A DNA stretch of 64,000 nucleotides, from positions 10,883,219 through 10,947,218 of the forward strand of contig JABAKD010000014.1 in the NCBI GenBank assembly GCA_012845835.1, given 5' to 3'. The DNA is from Undaria pinnatifida (Eukaryota > Sar > Phaeophyceae > Laminariales > Alariaceae). This document shows positions 55,735 to 64,000 of the stretch, piece by piece. A program made the position numbers and the translations under genes. Every line of letters begins with the position of its first letter. The stretch's first letter is position 1. The notes beneath the pieces are model-generated. The model was not told the DNA's origin and ran no database searches. It worked only from the letters and a program-made list of their open reading frames with translations.

Positions 55735-56395
55735 GCAGGGGGCATCCAGCAAGCATCCCCGGCTTTTCCATCATTCGATTTTCATCTTGATGGTAAAACG
55801 GATACTGCTGCTTGTTCTGAAATCATCGCGCACAGCAGTTCATTTTTCGGCTCTTCGGTGGATCGCTCGGTTTGGGCCACAGGCAGTGGTGGTTCTGTCA
55901 CCCTGGACCGAGGTACAGGTAACCTATCATTTTCTCTGATGCCAACTCTCCTGCTTTGGGTGATCATCGCACAAGTCGGGATTAAAAACCCGACGGATTA
56001 AAAATTCTGCAGATTTCGCGTGGGCACTGGTGTGTTAGCACTCGGGAATTTAGAATGCTACCGCGTTTGGCGTCTACAGCTCGCGCTATGATGGGATCCG
56101 AAGGACACGCCAGCTAATGCTGGAGTGCGAATGTAATCGATGTGTATGGAAACATGTGAAAGTGTGGTGAGCTTAAGCTTCATTTTTCCCCATCCGCAGG
56201 AGGATATAATAAAAACAAGGAAATATCTTCTTCCATCTTGTGGGTACCGCCGAGGGTATGCCTACGGGTCTCTTGTTATATCTTCGGGTGTTTCTTCTAT
56301 CTTTGGTCCAGATTCTGATATCTTGAGTATCTTTGGTTCAGATGCTGGTATCTTCGTGGTCTACGAGCGGATCTACTGCACGTGGGGCATTCATT
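55735..56395 (-). repeat. R1 inverted copy, order D?-C-B-A-E1
   Basis: Core C in reverse (ATCTTGATGGTAAAACGGAT...ATCATCGCGCACAGCAG), B, A (GGGTGATCATCGCACAAGTCG), the conserved A-E1 junction (TCTGCAGATTTCGCGTGGGCACTGG) and E1 (56220-56380). The plus frame 55726-56001 contains FDFHLDGKTDTAACSEIIAH. About 150 bp of unrelated sequence splits the E1 block. Confidence 0.75.
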
Positions 56396-56485
56396 GACAA
56401 ATTGTTCGAGTTATCATAGAAGAGGTGAGAGGTATATATTCTTGCGGTGTTACGGTATCGGGTTCATGCATCTTCAGGCCAGGTA

Positions 56486-56860
56486 TTAAGTGATATTCGA
56501 TGTGGGTGCGATCACCTCTTCTGGTGGTGGAGCTATATTTGGGTACGAGTACAAGAAGAGCATTTCTAATCTACAACTTTGAGCCTTGCAATTGGATATC
56601 GTATTTGGATGAAGGAAATAATTGTGTTCGAGGTTGATATTTTCAGAGAAAGGTACCGCTGTATCTTCGTGGTGGTAGCGAAACATGGGGTGAGACATGA
56701 GGCTACTCTTCGTAGCATGGACAAAGTATGGACATGGCCCGCTGGCAAGGGTCGGTTGGTCGGCCGTGTGGTCAGGATTATCGTGGAGGAGCCAGTGGTG
56801 TGTCGGGGGGTAATCGTCATCAAGCGCGTATCTATTATTATCACCGTTCTGAATATTCAA
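56486..56860 (-). CDS. Unidentified ORF, 124 residues
   Basis: Open minus frame with an Asp/His/Pro/Asn-rich composition (YALDDDYPPTHHWLLHDNPD, HPMFRYHHEDTAVPFSENIN). The opposite strand is also open (56579-57100). I do not recognise either. The neighbours are transposon fragments, so a decayed element is likelier than a host gene. Confidence 0.2.
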   Translation of the reverse strand: MNIQNGDNNRYALDDDYPPTHHWLLHDNPDHTADQPTLASGPCPYFVHATKSSLMSHPMFRYHHEDTAVPFSENINLEHNYFLHPNTISNCKAQSCRLEMLFLYSYPNIAPPPEEVIAPTSNIT

Positions 56861-57394
56861 AGAGATGTATGTGGTGACATCGGTGGAAATGATTCCTTTT
56901 TAAAACGTAACCGTCACAACAGAGATTTCCACTACAATAGGCTGGCATCAGCTGTGGTAAGTGGTATTTCTTCTCCAAGGCACAAAACTTCCCAAGCTCG
57001 AGACTGCCCAAGTAAAGTACATCCGAGCATTCCTTTATTCCCTGGGGACGGAATATTTGTGAAATTGGTTTTTTCGAGACGTTATTCCATATTTTGTTAG
57101 GCAACGAATATGCATGAAATCAGGATACGCTGGTCCATCTGTTCCATGATCCGATGAGGATTTATTGGGTTGCCTCCATTGTTGTTTTTTCCTATGCGCG
57201 AGCTGGATGGTATTTTCGTTGGGTCTCTGTTTGACGCTATGTGCAAGTTTGTGGCGAATACTGGATCGACTGATTTTTTCATGATTGATGGTGATGTAAA
57301 TGGACCCTCGAAGCCTGATCCGACTCAGCTTTTTACTCGTTTTTTAGGATGCACTATAGAAAAAAGAGAAAAAAAGATAGGGAGGGGTTGAACC

Positions 57395-57541
57395 AAGCGT
57401 CGTCTGGCAAGGTTTGCAAAAACGTACAATGTACGCACCTTGGCTGTGAAAGGGAGGAATTGGTATGGGCACGCCGTGTGCATGCTGGCAAATGCCCGAC
57501 AACTTGGCTGTGACCTCATCGGCCTGCAGGAAACAAGGTGA
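57395..57541 (+). pseudogene. LINE-type endonuclease N-terminal fragment
   Basis: The plus strand reads TYNVRTLAVKGRNWYGHAV and LGCDLIGLQETR, the start of the exonuclease-endonuclease-phosphatase fold used by LINE endonucleases (N in TYNVRT and E in QETR are metal-site residues). It ends at 57539 where CAAGGTGAGC follows. No further endonuclease or RT sequence is attached. Confidence 0.7.
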
Positions 57542-57935
57542 GCTGGCAAAACAGAGTTTTCTGCAGCAGAGTTCCCTTGTAAACAGATAATCTTAATCTT
57601 CGGTCAGAGATGCGTTCGCCTATCTTGTCTAGCTCTGCGTGGGCGAGGGCTTTTTCCATGGTATAATTATCCGGGTCTTTTTGCTTCATTGTGGTCTTTA
57701 CCAGTTTATCGATGGTAAAACGAATGACCTCGTCCTTCACCTTCTTGTATTTGTTGATGAGCTCGAGTAGAGCTTGTTGGCCATTCCCACTCGTGCTAGT
57801 TGCGTCTTCGCGTTTGGCCACAAAAAGTGCTGCTGATTTGTCGGTAAGTGGAAAATTGCGTAAGATCTTCGTTGGCCCTGTCGAAGTTTGCAATGGCCTT
57901 ACCGCAGGCAGCCCGCTCTTCACCCGACAGTGCAA
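57516..57935 (-). pseudogene. Copia-like gag fragment
   Basis: The frame contains KQKDPDNYTMEKALAHAELD and KIGERISDRRLRLSVYKG, resembling the central helix-turn of Ty1/Copia gag (MKQ-PDxYLxE...L-IGE-ISD). No nucleocapsid or pol follows. Its last part overlaps the LINE fragment on the other strand. The assignment rests on a short motif. Confidence 0.4.
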
Positions 57936-58274
57936 GTTATTGCGTTGGACGGGTCTGGGACTGCTTCATTGACCAAGCGCGCGATGTCGCGACGCCGTGA
58001 GTCCTAGTACCACGGCTAGATTTTTATGCCAGTGGCGGAATTCACTCGGCTTTCACCTATCGAAGTTTTCAAGTCCTTTGATGGCGTTAGCCAGGTTTCC
58101 GTTGCTGTTGTTGGTAAAATCCTCCACCGCGATAGGAAGAAGGTAGCCAAGCAGTGTTTTATATACCACTACAAAAGTTTAAATATTGCTGTTGTACCAA
58201 ATGCAGCAAATGCAATGCTGTAACTGTTGACTTAGTTCTCGCGCCGGGGACACTATTCGAATCTGTTCTTGATT
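57936..58274. other. No gene recognised
   Basis: Nothing beyond short frames. DIRS-like copy 2 homology begins at about 58275. Confidence 0.45.
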
Positions 58275-58404
58275 GAACAGCCTTTTCCATTGGGAAGCCC
58301 GATAATCTCTAAAAGCACACAACTTTAGGTTCTGTTTCTTATAGTTACCTTACCTAGTTAATGCTTCTGAAATAAGCTCAGCTCCCTCACCTCCTGCTCT
58401 TACG

Positions 58405-59631
58405 TAAACCATGAATGCCAGTGACTTATATCTACCTGCTCATTGAATCTGAATATCTGATGCGCCTTGAGCGGCTAGCTGAGTGGCCCTTCCGATCCTG
58501 CCTGAGTGTAGCGCGTACTGGACCGGATCTCTATCTAAGCTACCTACCATCTGTCTCGACGCCTTCGTTGCCACCGTGGGCGTGTCCGCCGTCCATCCGG
58601 TCGCCGGCTGAATCTGCATCAGAGGTGCTGATCCCTCTAACTCTGGGTAAATGTCCAGAAGATCCAACAAAATCTCCAGTGCCGCGTTTTTCTTGCCACC
58701 CCTACCCCCTTCATTCCCCATCACTACCCTGGTCCTTGTCACAATCGCGCCCAACCTTCTGTCGTCTGATTTCGACGCACGGAACGTCACGTTTACTCTG
58801 TCTGCGATTCTCCTGTCTACCCTTGAAAAGCTCCGGCGAAAATAAACACGTCCATTCTAGTGCACGAGTCTGTTACCGTAGGCTCAAATTTCGGAAACTC
58901 GACAAAACATATGAAATGACAAAGCAGGTCTGCGCCAGGTTACCGATCCTCCGTTTCTACCTCGATGACCCTATCCATCCCGTTTGTTAACGTGTTCCAC
59001 ATGAGTGGCATCCTAACCCGGGGGCGTACGTCAGACTTTCCGTGCGCTCTATCCATTCCTTTTCCAACCGCAAGCACCATGCAGTGAGACGTAGGCAACT
59101 TCCACCCACACAACAGATGAAATGACAAAGCAAGTCTGCGCCAGATTACCGATTCCTCTGGTCCTACCACCATGACCCTATCCATCCCTTCTGTTAACAT
59201 GTTGCACGTGAGTGACATCCTAACCCGGGGGCGCACGTCAGACTTTCCGTGCGCTCTATCGATTCCTTTTCCTACCGCAAGCACCATGCTGTGGGACGTA
59301 GGCAACTGTCACCCTGCAAACATTTTGTGGAAATACTTGATTGCGGCTAAGTATACTCGGATCGTTTGACTTTGGTTTTTGGACGCAAAGCATCGCAGGG
59401 CCATGAAATTTGCAAACGCCTTCTACTGCTGCGTCTATCCCACCCTTTTCTGCGAACCAAGGACTCTTGCCTTCTATCGCTCTCATGCAGCACCACATTT
59501 ACCATTTCGACCAATGCACCTTCTGCGTGCTTCCTCCAACCGAGGCTAGCGCAAGGGCCTCGACCAGTCTGTCCGTTTCGTCCGCACTTCTTCCTGCTTG
59601 GCGAGGTTGGCACATATTCATGATTTTGCAT
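58405..59631 (-). pseudogene. Tyrosine recombinase of DIRS-like element 2
   Basis: N-terminal part 59256-59631 (SLVRRKGWDRRSSRRRLQI shifted). Catalytic part broken by a direct duplication (units begin at 58911 and 59117). First arginine in FHMFCRVSE near 58900, H-x-x-R in YALHSGRIGRATQLAAQGAS (58440-58790), tyrosine in FMVYVRAGG near 58405. R-H-R-Y all identifiable, but the frame is lost repeatedly. Confidence 0.8.
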
Positions 59632-59936
59632 TTCATGTCATTGCGTTCCATACCTTGTCATCAATGCACTGATCGGGAAATACTGGCTGTAGCATTGTAT
59701 CACAAAAAACCACGGCCACTGCACCGATGTACTGTTCTCTCTACTCTCTACTCACTAACGACTGCAGGTTGCTAGCAATCTCGTCTTTCGGCCATCAAGA
59801 AATTCCGTCAGCTATTACGTTCCGCATTCCCGGGATATGTTTAGCTACATGACTCCAACCGTTCGTGATTTCCAAGTCTGCCCAGTAATCTCATGTAGCT
59901 GAAGAAGCGCGTTTGTCGCGCAATTCGCCACATCTG

Positions 59937-60623
59937 TTAACCCACGACACGGTGGTAACATTGTCTCCTCTCAACAGCACTGGGTTTCCCTCGATTTCCT
60001 GTCTGTCTTGCAAGATGACTTGGGTCACAAACGTTGTCCTTACCATGCATACCACAATGTTCGAGTAGGTTACTTGTGATTGCTTCTTGTCCTCTAGTTA
60101 CGGTCTGGTCTATTAACAGCTGCAACAAGTTAGTGTTCAAGTCATATATATACTCCAGTACACTCTGCGCTCGGGGCAAAATCCACCTACTTCCGTAAAG
60201 CTCGCGTCTGAATAATACCGTCGTGCTAGAGGTCCTTCTAAAAGCGTTACGAATGTTGCTCCGAGTGACTGCCCGTCACCTACCAGCTGCTGGTCAATTG
60301 CCCATTTCCAAAAGGCAATGTCAATGTGGAACTCCCAACCGAGCTTCACGACTTTGATCCGTTTTTTGAATTTGGCGTTTTTGTGCAGATCAGTCAGACG
60401 CAAGAGCTGCCAAACAAAATCTACCTGCTCTTACCACCTATATTAGGTTCCACAATTTGCCCGCCATATACTCAACACATCCTGCGCTCGTGCATACTGC
60501 TTTGACCTTGGCCAGTCCTGCTCTAATGTGTCTCGGATGGCATCTACCCTCTCTTTGGTGATCGAGATGCGCGTAGTGTGCGTGTTGATGGTATAGCCGA
60601 GTGCGTCTACACTTGAATTCCAA
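59937..60623 (-). pseudogene. RT connection and RNase H of DIRS-like element 2
   Basis: 60137-60403 contains KVVKLGWEFHIDIAFWKWAI and YYSDASFTEVGGFCPERRVY (first RNase H aspartate in SDAS). 59937-60179 has LLQLLIDQTVTRGQEAI and continues to NPVLLRGD-like sequence in another frame. 60438-60623 is the connection start. Confidence 0.8.
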
Positions 60624-60749
60624 TCAGTGCTCTTCTTTGTTACCTACATTGGCACTTCGTGTTTCTCTCCTGGTCCAAATAGTCTCACGTGATCCAAGGC
60701 GAGAGAAACCGAAGCTACAAGCGCCGTTTGGTCGAATGAGTCGACCTGT

Positions 60750-61199
60750 ACGCTAGCCATATGATAAAGTCGTCAACATAAACCGATGTAAAGAAAAGCT
60801 CTTTGGGTCCCCCCTTTTGGATTGCGGCCACTTTCACTCTAGGCGGGATTTGAGGGGGTTTCCTGGTTTTCTACGGGTCTACAATTGTGACATGCGCCAT
60901 CATTGCTTTTCCTTCGGGTAAAAAATGCGCACTCTCTACAGTGGTATTGCAGTAATCGTGGCCATGAGACTCCAGTACCCGGGTGAAGCTGCCCCCTCAA
61001 ACCTAAGCCTAAAATCTGATACCAAAACATCATCCACCTTGTAGCAAAAGTTATGTGCCTGCTGGGGTGTTACTCTCACATTCCTAAACGCATCCGTTAC
61101 ATATCTGCATTTGCCAACAAAATTCGTTTTTGAGGAAACCTCATTCGGAGATCGGTTAGCGCCTGTAAAAGTGTTGCAAGGGCTTGCCCGCAGAGGCAT
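60750..61199 (-). pseudogene. Reverse transcriptase of DIRS-like element 2
   Basis: 60936-61199 has YVTDAFRNVRVTPQQAHNF and SDFRLRFEGAASPGYWSL. The catalytic box is YVDD (60769-60780), intact, but two extra bases just after it (CATATG instead of CATG) shift the frame. Copy 1 has the reverse situation: frame kept, box changed to YVDG. Confidence 0.83.
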
Positions 61200-61254
61200 T
61201 TCGGCACTTCTTCCGTATGTGCATCTTTGTTCAATCCTCCCTTCTCTCCTCTGG

Positions 61255-61941
61255 CTACTTGTACGTCAAAAGAGTAGTCGTTGATAATTCTTTATTTGTG
61301 TGTAACAACTGCGCCAAGGGGTTCCACACGTAAGCCCTTGATCGACGACGCTGATTCTCTGTTAACACAAGGACCCGATTTCGTCGACTGTCGTGGAACA
61401 ACTTTTCCCACACCAAGTCCATGTGCTTTCGTACACCAATGTGATTACTACGCTGCAAGGCTCTGGTTGGGTAAAGGTTTGTGACTGTCGAATTTACTGG
61501 AACGCCGTTGTTGGTGATGTCTATGAGCTCGTCAATTTCTGGAAAAGCTTTTACGTCCCCAAAGTAGCGCTTGAGCTGATCGACGGACAGCGGAGGTGGC
61601 ACTAGAGTGCCTCCGATGCCGGCGGCCACGTTTTCCACTCTACCCTCTCTTACGTGTAACAGCTCTGTACACGTCTCTGCTATCCCGCGAATTATTTGCT
61701 TCTTGGTAGTGAGGTCCTGCGCTTTGCTTGCCATCAATGCTTTGGTTTGATTCCATTTCAAGTTCAGTTCGGCAACTCTTTCTTGTTTGTCCTTTTTGCA
61801 ACCTTTTTTGCGTGTTTGCGCTTGGCTCTGGTAAGGTGCTACTTCATCTATAGGTGCTGTATCTGTAATACCGACTCGTGTAGGAATCTTTCTTTTGCGG
61901 TCTCGCTTCTTCCCGTTGTTTTTGAGGACTCTCGCCAGCAT
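61255..61941 (-). pseudogene. Pre-RT ORF of DIRS-like element 2
   Basis: An intact frame of 228 codons: basic N terminus (KKRDRKRKIPTRVGITD), helical middle (ERVAELNLKWNQTKALMASK), then PPPLSVDQLKRYFGDVKAFP and MDLVWEKLFHDSRRNR. The corresponding region of copy 1 is broken into pieces. This is the longest surviving frame of copy 2. Confidence 0.7.
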
Positions 61942-62071
61942 TGCGTTGACTCTGTCTCAGAGGCGTCTCTTGCGCAGGGTGCAAATGTGTACAACCTTTC
62001 CTGAAAGGTCTCCTCCGGAAACGAAGGTGTCAAATCATCGTAACTCTGTCCAGGTTTTCGACTGTTTTGAC

Positions 62072-62533
62072 CTAAGCAGCTATGTCTAGAGCTACTTTTC
62101 TTCTCTTTCCTGCCGAACGTGCCCTGCGTCCGGGAGAAGTCTCTTGGGCTTGGATTATCAGGACATGCAGTTTAGCTGAACATCTGTTATCACACAGTCT
62201 GCTATATGTGACCATGTGTGGTTCACAGTTAAACTCAACAACTGTAACCGACCTGGCACTCCCCCCTTTTTTGTTGCGCGTGCTACCCATCTTTGGACTA
62301 CGCAACAGAGAGGAAATATCTGTCTTTTCTAAGGAAAAAGGTTTTATCGGTCTGTAGTAGCAAATAGCATATAAAAAAATAACCACCCATACACTATATT
62401 TTTGTTGTGGACAACCACTTCTGCTCTTGTATGCTACTCCTACTACTGTTGGTTTGCATTCAGTAACACTATAATGCTCGCCACAGCTCTTGCACATGTA
62501 GCCCATCGTTGGTGCACTTCGTCTGCGATTCAC
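62072..62533 (-). CDS. Unidentified 153-residue ORF with a CxxC start
   Basis: Begins MNRRRSAPTMGYMCKSCGEH and has several later Cys (CPQQKY, CEPHM, LCDNRC) plus a possible membrane segment (VWVVIFLYAICYY). The end overlaps the DIRS-like copy 2 edge (62115). I do not recognise it. It might be foreign sequence at the truncation point of copy 2 or part of another element. Confidence 0.3.
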   Translation of the reverse strand: MNRRRSAPTMGYMCKSCGEHYSVTECKPTVVGVAYKSRSGCPQQKYSVWVVIFLYAICYYRPIKPFSLEKTDISSLLRSPKMGSTRNKKGGSARSVTVVEFNCEPHMVTYSRLCDNRCSAKLHVLIIQAQETSPGRRARSAGKRRKVALDIAA

Positions 62534-62872
62534 ACTGGCATGTACGGAGTTATGAGTTGATAAGGAATGCAGGGACTCTCAAGTTGCTATAGAGGTACGC
62601 TTTTATTATTGAGTCCTGCCATTCCATGTTATTATGTCATCACAGGCAAATATATGCATAATATAAAATCATCAAATCCCTCTTCGTTTTGGTGTGTACA
62701 GACGAAAAAAAAAACAAAAAAGTAACCCGTGTTGTTCAATCATGTGATATGATTAAAATGCCAAGATAAAGTCCATGATGCCGAAAGAATGACAGCTGTT
62801 TTCCAACATCAACAATAGCCTATCCGCCGGAGTATAATAAAATAAAAAAGAGTCCAGCACATCCACCTGCTA
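62534..62872. other. AT-rich, no gene
   Basis: Contains an A-run at 62705-62721 and AT-rich sequence. Nothing else recognised. Confidence 0.5.
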
Positions 62873-63033
62873 ATCATGTCCGTTCGACGACGCCAACATG
62901 AACAACGCTGTGCGAGTTGCTCTACCGAACATGACGTGATACGGATTAGGGCCGTACATATCGCGGAACACAGTATCCAAGGCCTACTGAACCGGCGGTA
63001 CTATCTCTACCCAATCCTGGTGTTCCACCGCTC

Positions 63034-63590
63034 TTATTGAATCATGGTCTTCAAAGTACGCACCGCCTCAAGCATCATCCGTTCGCGTGAACCTTTAGAC
63101 CAGGGCGAATTCGCAACCGAAAACCTCCTGTCAACACCAAGAGACTTTCCTAACGCGGCCATCATTTGAATCTTAAAATTGGAAGCGATTTCACTCACCC
63201 ACACCTCCGGAACCCCAATACTCTTACACCAGGTCCAGACATTCTGCACTGTCAGTCGGGCAGTGCATACTTCCGTGGGCTGAAGCCAAACCCAATTGCT
63301 CATACCATCCATGATGACGAGGATATATCTGTACTCCTCGTCCTCATCCAGACCATCTTCCCCCAACGGCCCGCTTGCTCCAACATGGAGATAGTCGAAG
63401 TGAACAACTTCGCCCGGCCTGGTGCCGTGCACCGTCTCCCCAAGTGGGCGAGACACCTTCTCCCCCGATTTAGAATCCATTCAATGGAGACACTGTTTGA
63501 CGAACTCGACTACGTGCTCCTTCATACCAAACCCATGGCAGTATTCCGGCAGCCGCTGCAGAGTAGCCTCGGCACCACGATGGCCAGCTT
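63034..63590 (-). pseudogene. Gypsy C integrase
   Basis: 63034-63480 carries HFDYLHVGASG (first D), WVSEIASNFK where the second catalytic D is replaced by E, and SPWSKGSRERMMLEAV with the E. The zinc-binding part lies at 63480-63590 in another frame. The D-to-E change together with the frame break argues against activity. Confidence 0.82.
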
Positions 63591-63593
63591 CCT

Positions 63594-63983
63594 TCATGTG
63601 AGCACACACACCATCAACCGTACCTGGAGCTGCGTAGCTCCTCCCGGGGTCCATAACACCGCGCGCCCATCAACCGGGAGCCGAAAAACCTCTGGGCATC
63701 CAAGCTCTGCTGACTTGACCAACGTTGGTCGTGAATGACGTAACCCCTGCAGCGAGCGTGCCCAAATTGGTACGTGACGCTCGCTGCGAGCGTACTGCGC
63801 GTTCCGCATCACCTGCTTGAACGGAAGAGTTTCATCGGGCGCGCTTGCTGCATACACCGCGGTAGTGCGAACACTCACCGAAGGATCAGTCACCCGCCGC
63901 GAGAGCAACCCCCCCGAACAGGGACGGTCTCCGGCGATGTGCACGATGGTAAATTCGTATTGCCCCAATACCACGCCTTTCAC
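63594..63983 (-). pseudogene. Gypsy C RNase H C-terminal part
   Basis: The frame begins near VVLGQYEFTIVHIAGDRPCS and GGLLSRRVTDPSVSVRTTAV, matching 22600-22920 of gypsy A. RNase H and RT continue beyond the window. Confidence 0.75.
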
Positions 63984-64000
63984 TGGTCCAAACTCAGCGC

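Larger units (their letters stand above)
58275..62115 (-). mobile_element. DIRS-like tyrosine-recombinase retrotransposon 2 (5'-truncated)
   Basis: Aligns with 26740-30400 of copy 1 throughout: recombinase end, RNase H, RT and pre-RT, with a stub of the repeat-rich ORF at 61980-62110. The gag-like region is absent. The copy has its own damage: a 206-bp tandem duplication in the recombinase and a 2-bp insertion beside the RT active site. Copies 1 and 2 differ at many sites, so they are not a recent pair. Confidence 0.85.
62873..64000 (-). mobile_element. Gypsy element C, partial at window edge
   Basis: Minus-strand copy of the gypsy A family, beginning inside the integrase and running through RNase H to the window end. 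The part 3' of 62873 (integrase C terminus, chromodomain, LTR) is missing. Identity to A is high enough to align throughout. Confidence 0.85.

Noticed and set aside
1-64000. CRISPR array, bacterial operon or prophage
   Set aside because: Direct repeats here are satellites or transposon pieces without regular unique spacers, and the only cellular gene is spliced, so the DNA is eukaryotic.

Overview
The window reads as nuclear DNA of an intron-rich, repeat-rich eukaryote. The one clear cellular gene is a ClpB-type Hsp100 chaperone (plus strand, 984-10139). It is split into 15 visible exons by GT-AG introns of about 200-1500 bp plus one GC-AG intron. Its sequence is closest in feel to bacterial/plastid ClpB. 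Long introns, many CAG/CTG runs, chromodomain Gypsy elements, DIRS-type tyrosine-recombinase retrotransposons and TTAGGG-type telomere units together suggest a photosynthetic stramenopile. A brown alga is my best guess; an oomycete or diatom fits the intron density poorly. This placement is inference, not proof.

Layout. 1-983: a tandem pair of tRNA-like heads (SINE-like) and presumed upstream intron; the 5' end of ClpB (targeting peptide and first half of the N domain) is not visible. 984-10139: ClpB. 10140-20366: gene-poor DNA with tandem duplications, a four-copy 231-bp satellite, a dispersed modular repeat (called R1 here), a rearranged tRNA-like sequence, Gypsy LTR remnants and a GGGTA array. 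20367-26486: Gypsy element A (minus strand), inserted in that array with a TACC target duplication. 26740-33600: DIRS-like element 1 (minus). 33955-36240: nested Gypsy fragments, one LTR split by a SINE-like insertion and one Gypsy 3' region split by a second poly(A)-tailed insertion. 37530-38400: a three-unit tandem repeat with CTG/CAG hairpins. 39755-43765: Gypsy B, with an internal deletion. 43805-44840: part of a second Gypsy lineage. 44852-45490: a GGGTCG array and an LTR. 45494-48690: R1 tandem array and inverted copies. 49174-53835: a decayed Tc1/mariner (IS630)-superfamily DDE transposon with candidate terminal inverted repeats. 54815-57935: R1 copies, a Gypsy LTR-pol fusion, a LINE endonuclease fragment and a Copia-like gag fragment. 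58275-62115: DIRS-like element 2. 62873-64000: Gypsy C, running off the edge.

Apart from ClpB, everything I can identify is mobile-element sequence, mostly decayed by frameshifts and stops. No operon-like or pathway-like gene grouping is present. The most unusual features are the G3-core arrays (GGGTA, GGGTCG, GGGAC/GGGAT) at three loci, two of them next to retroelement ends, and the R1 family, which keeps one reading frame similar in copies of both orientations.
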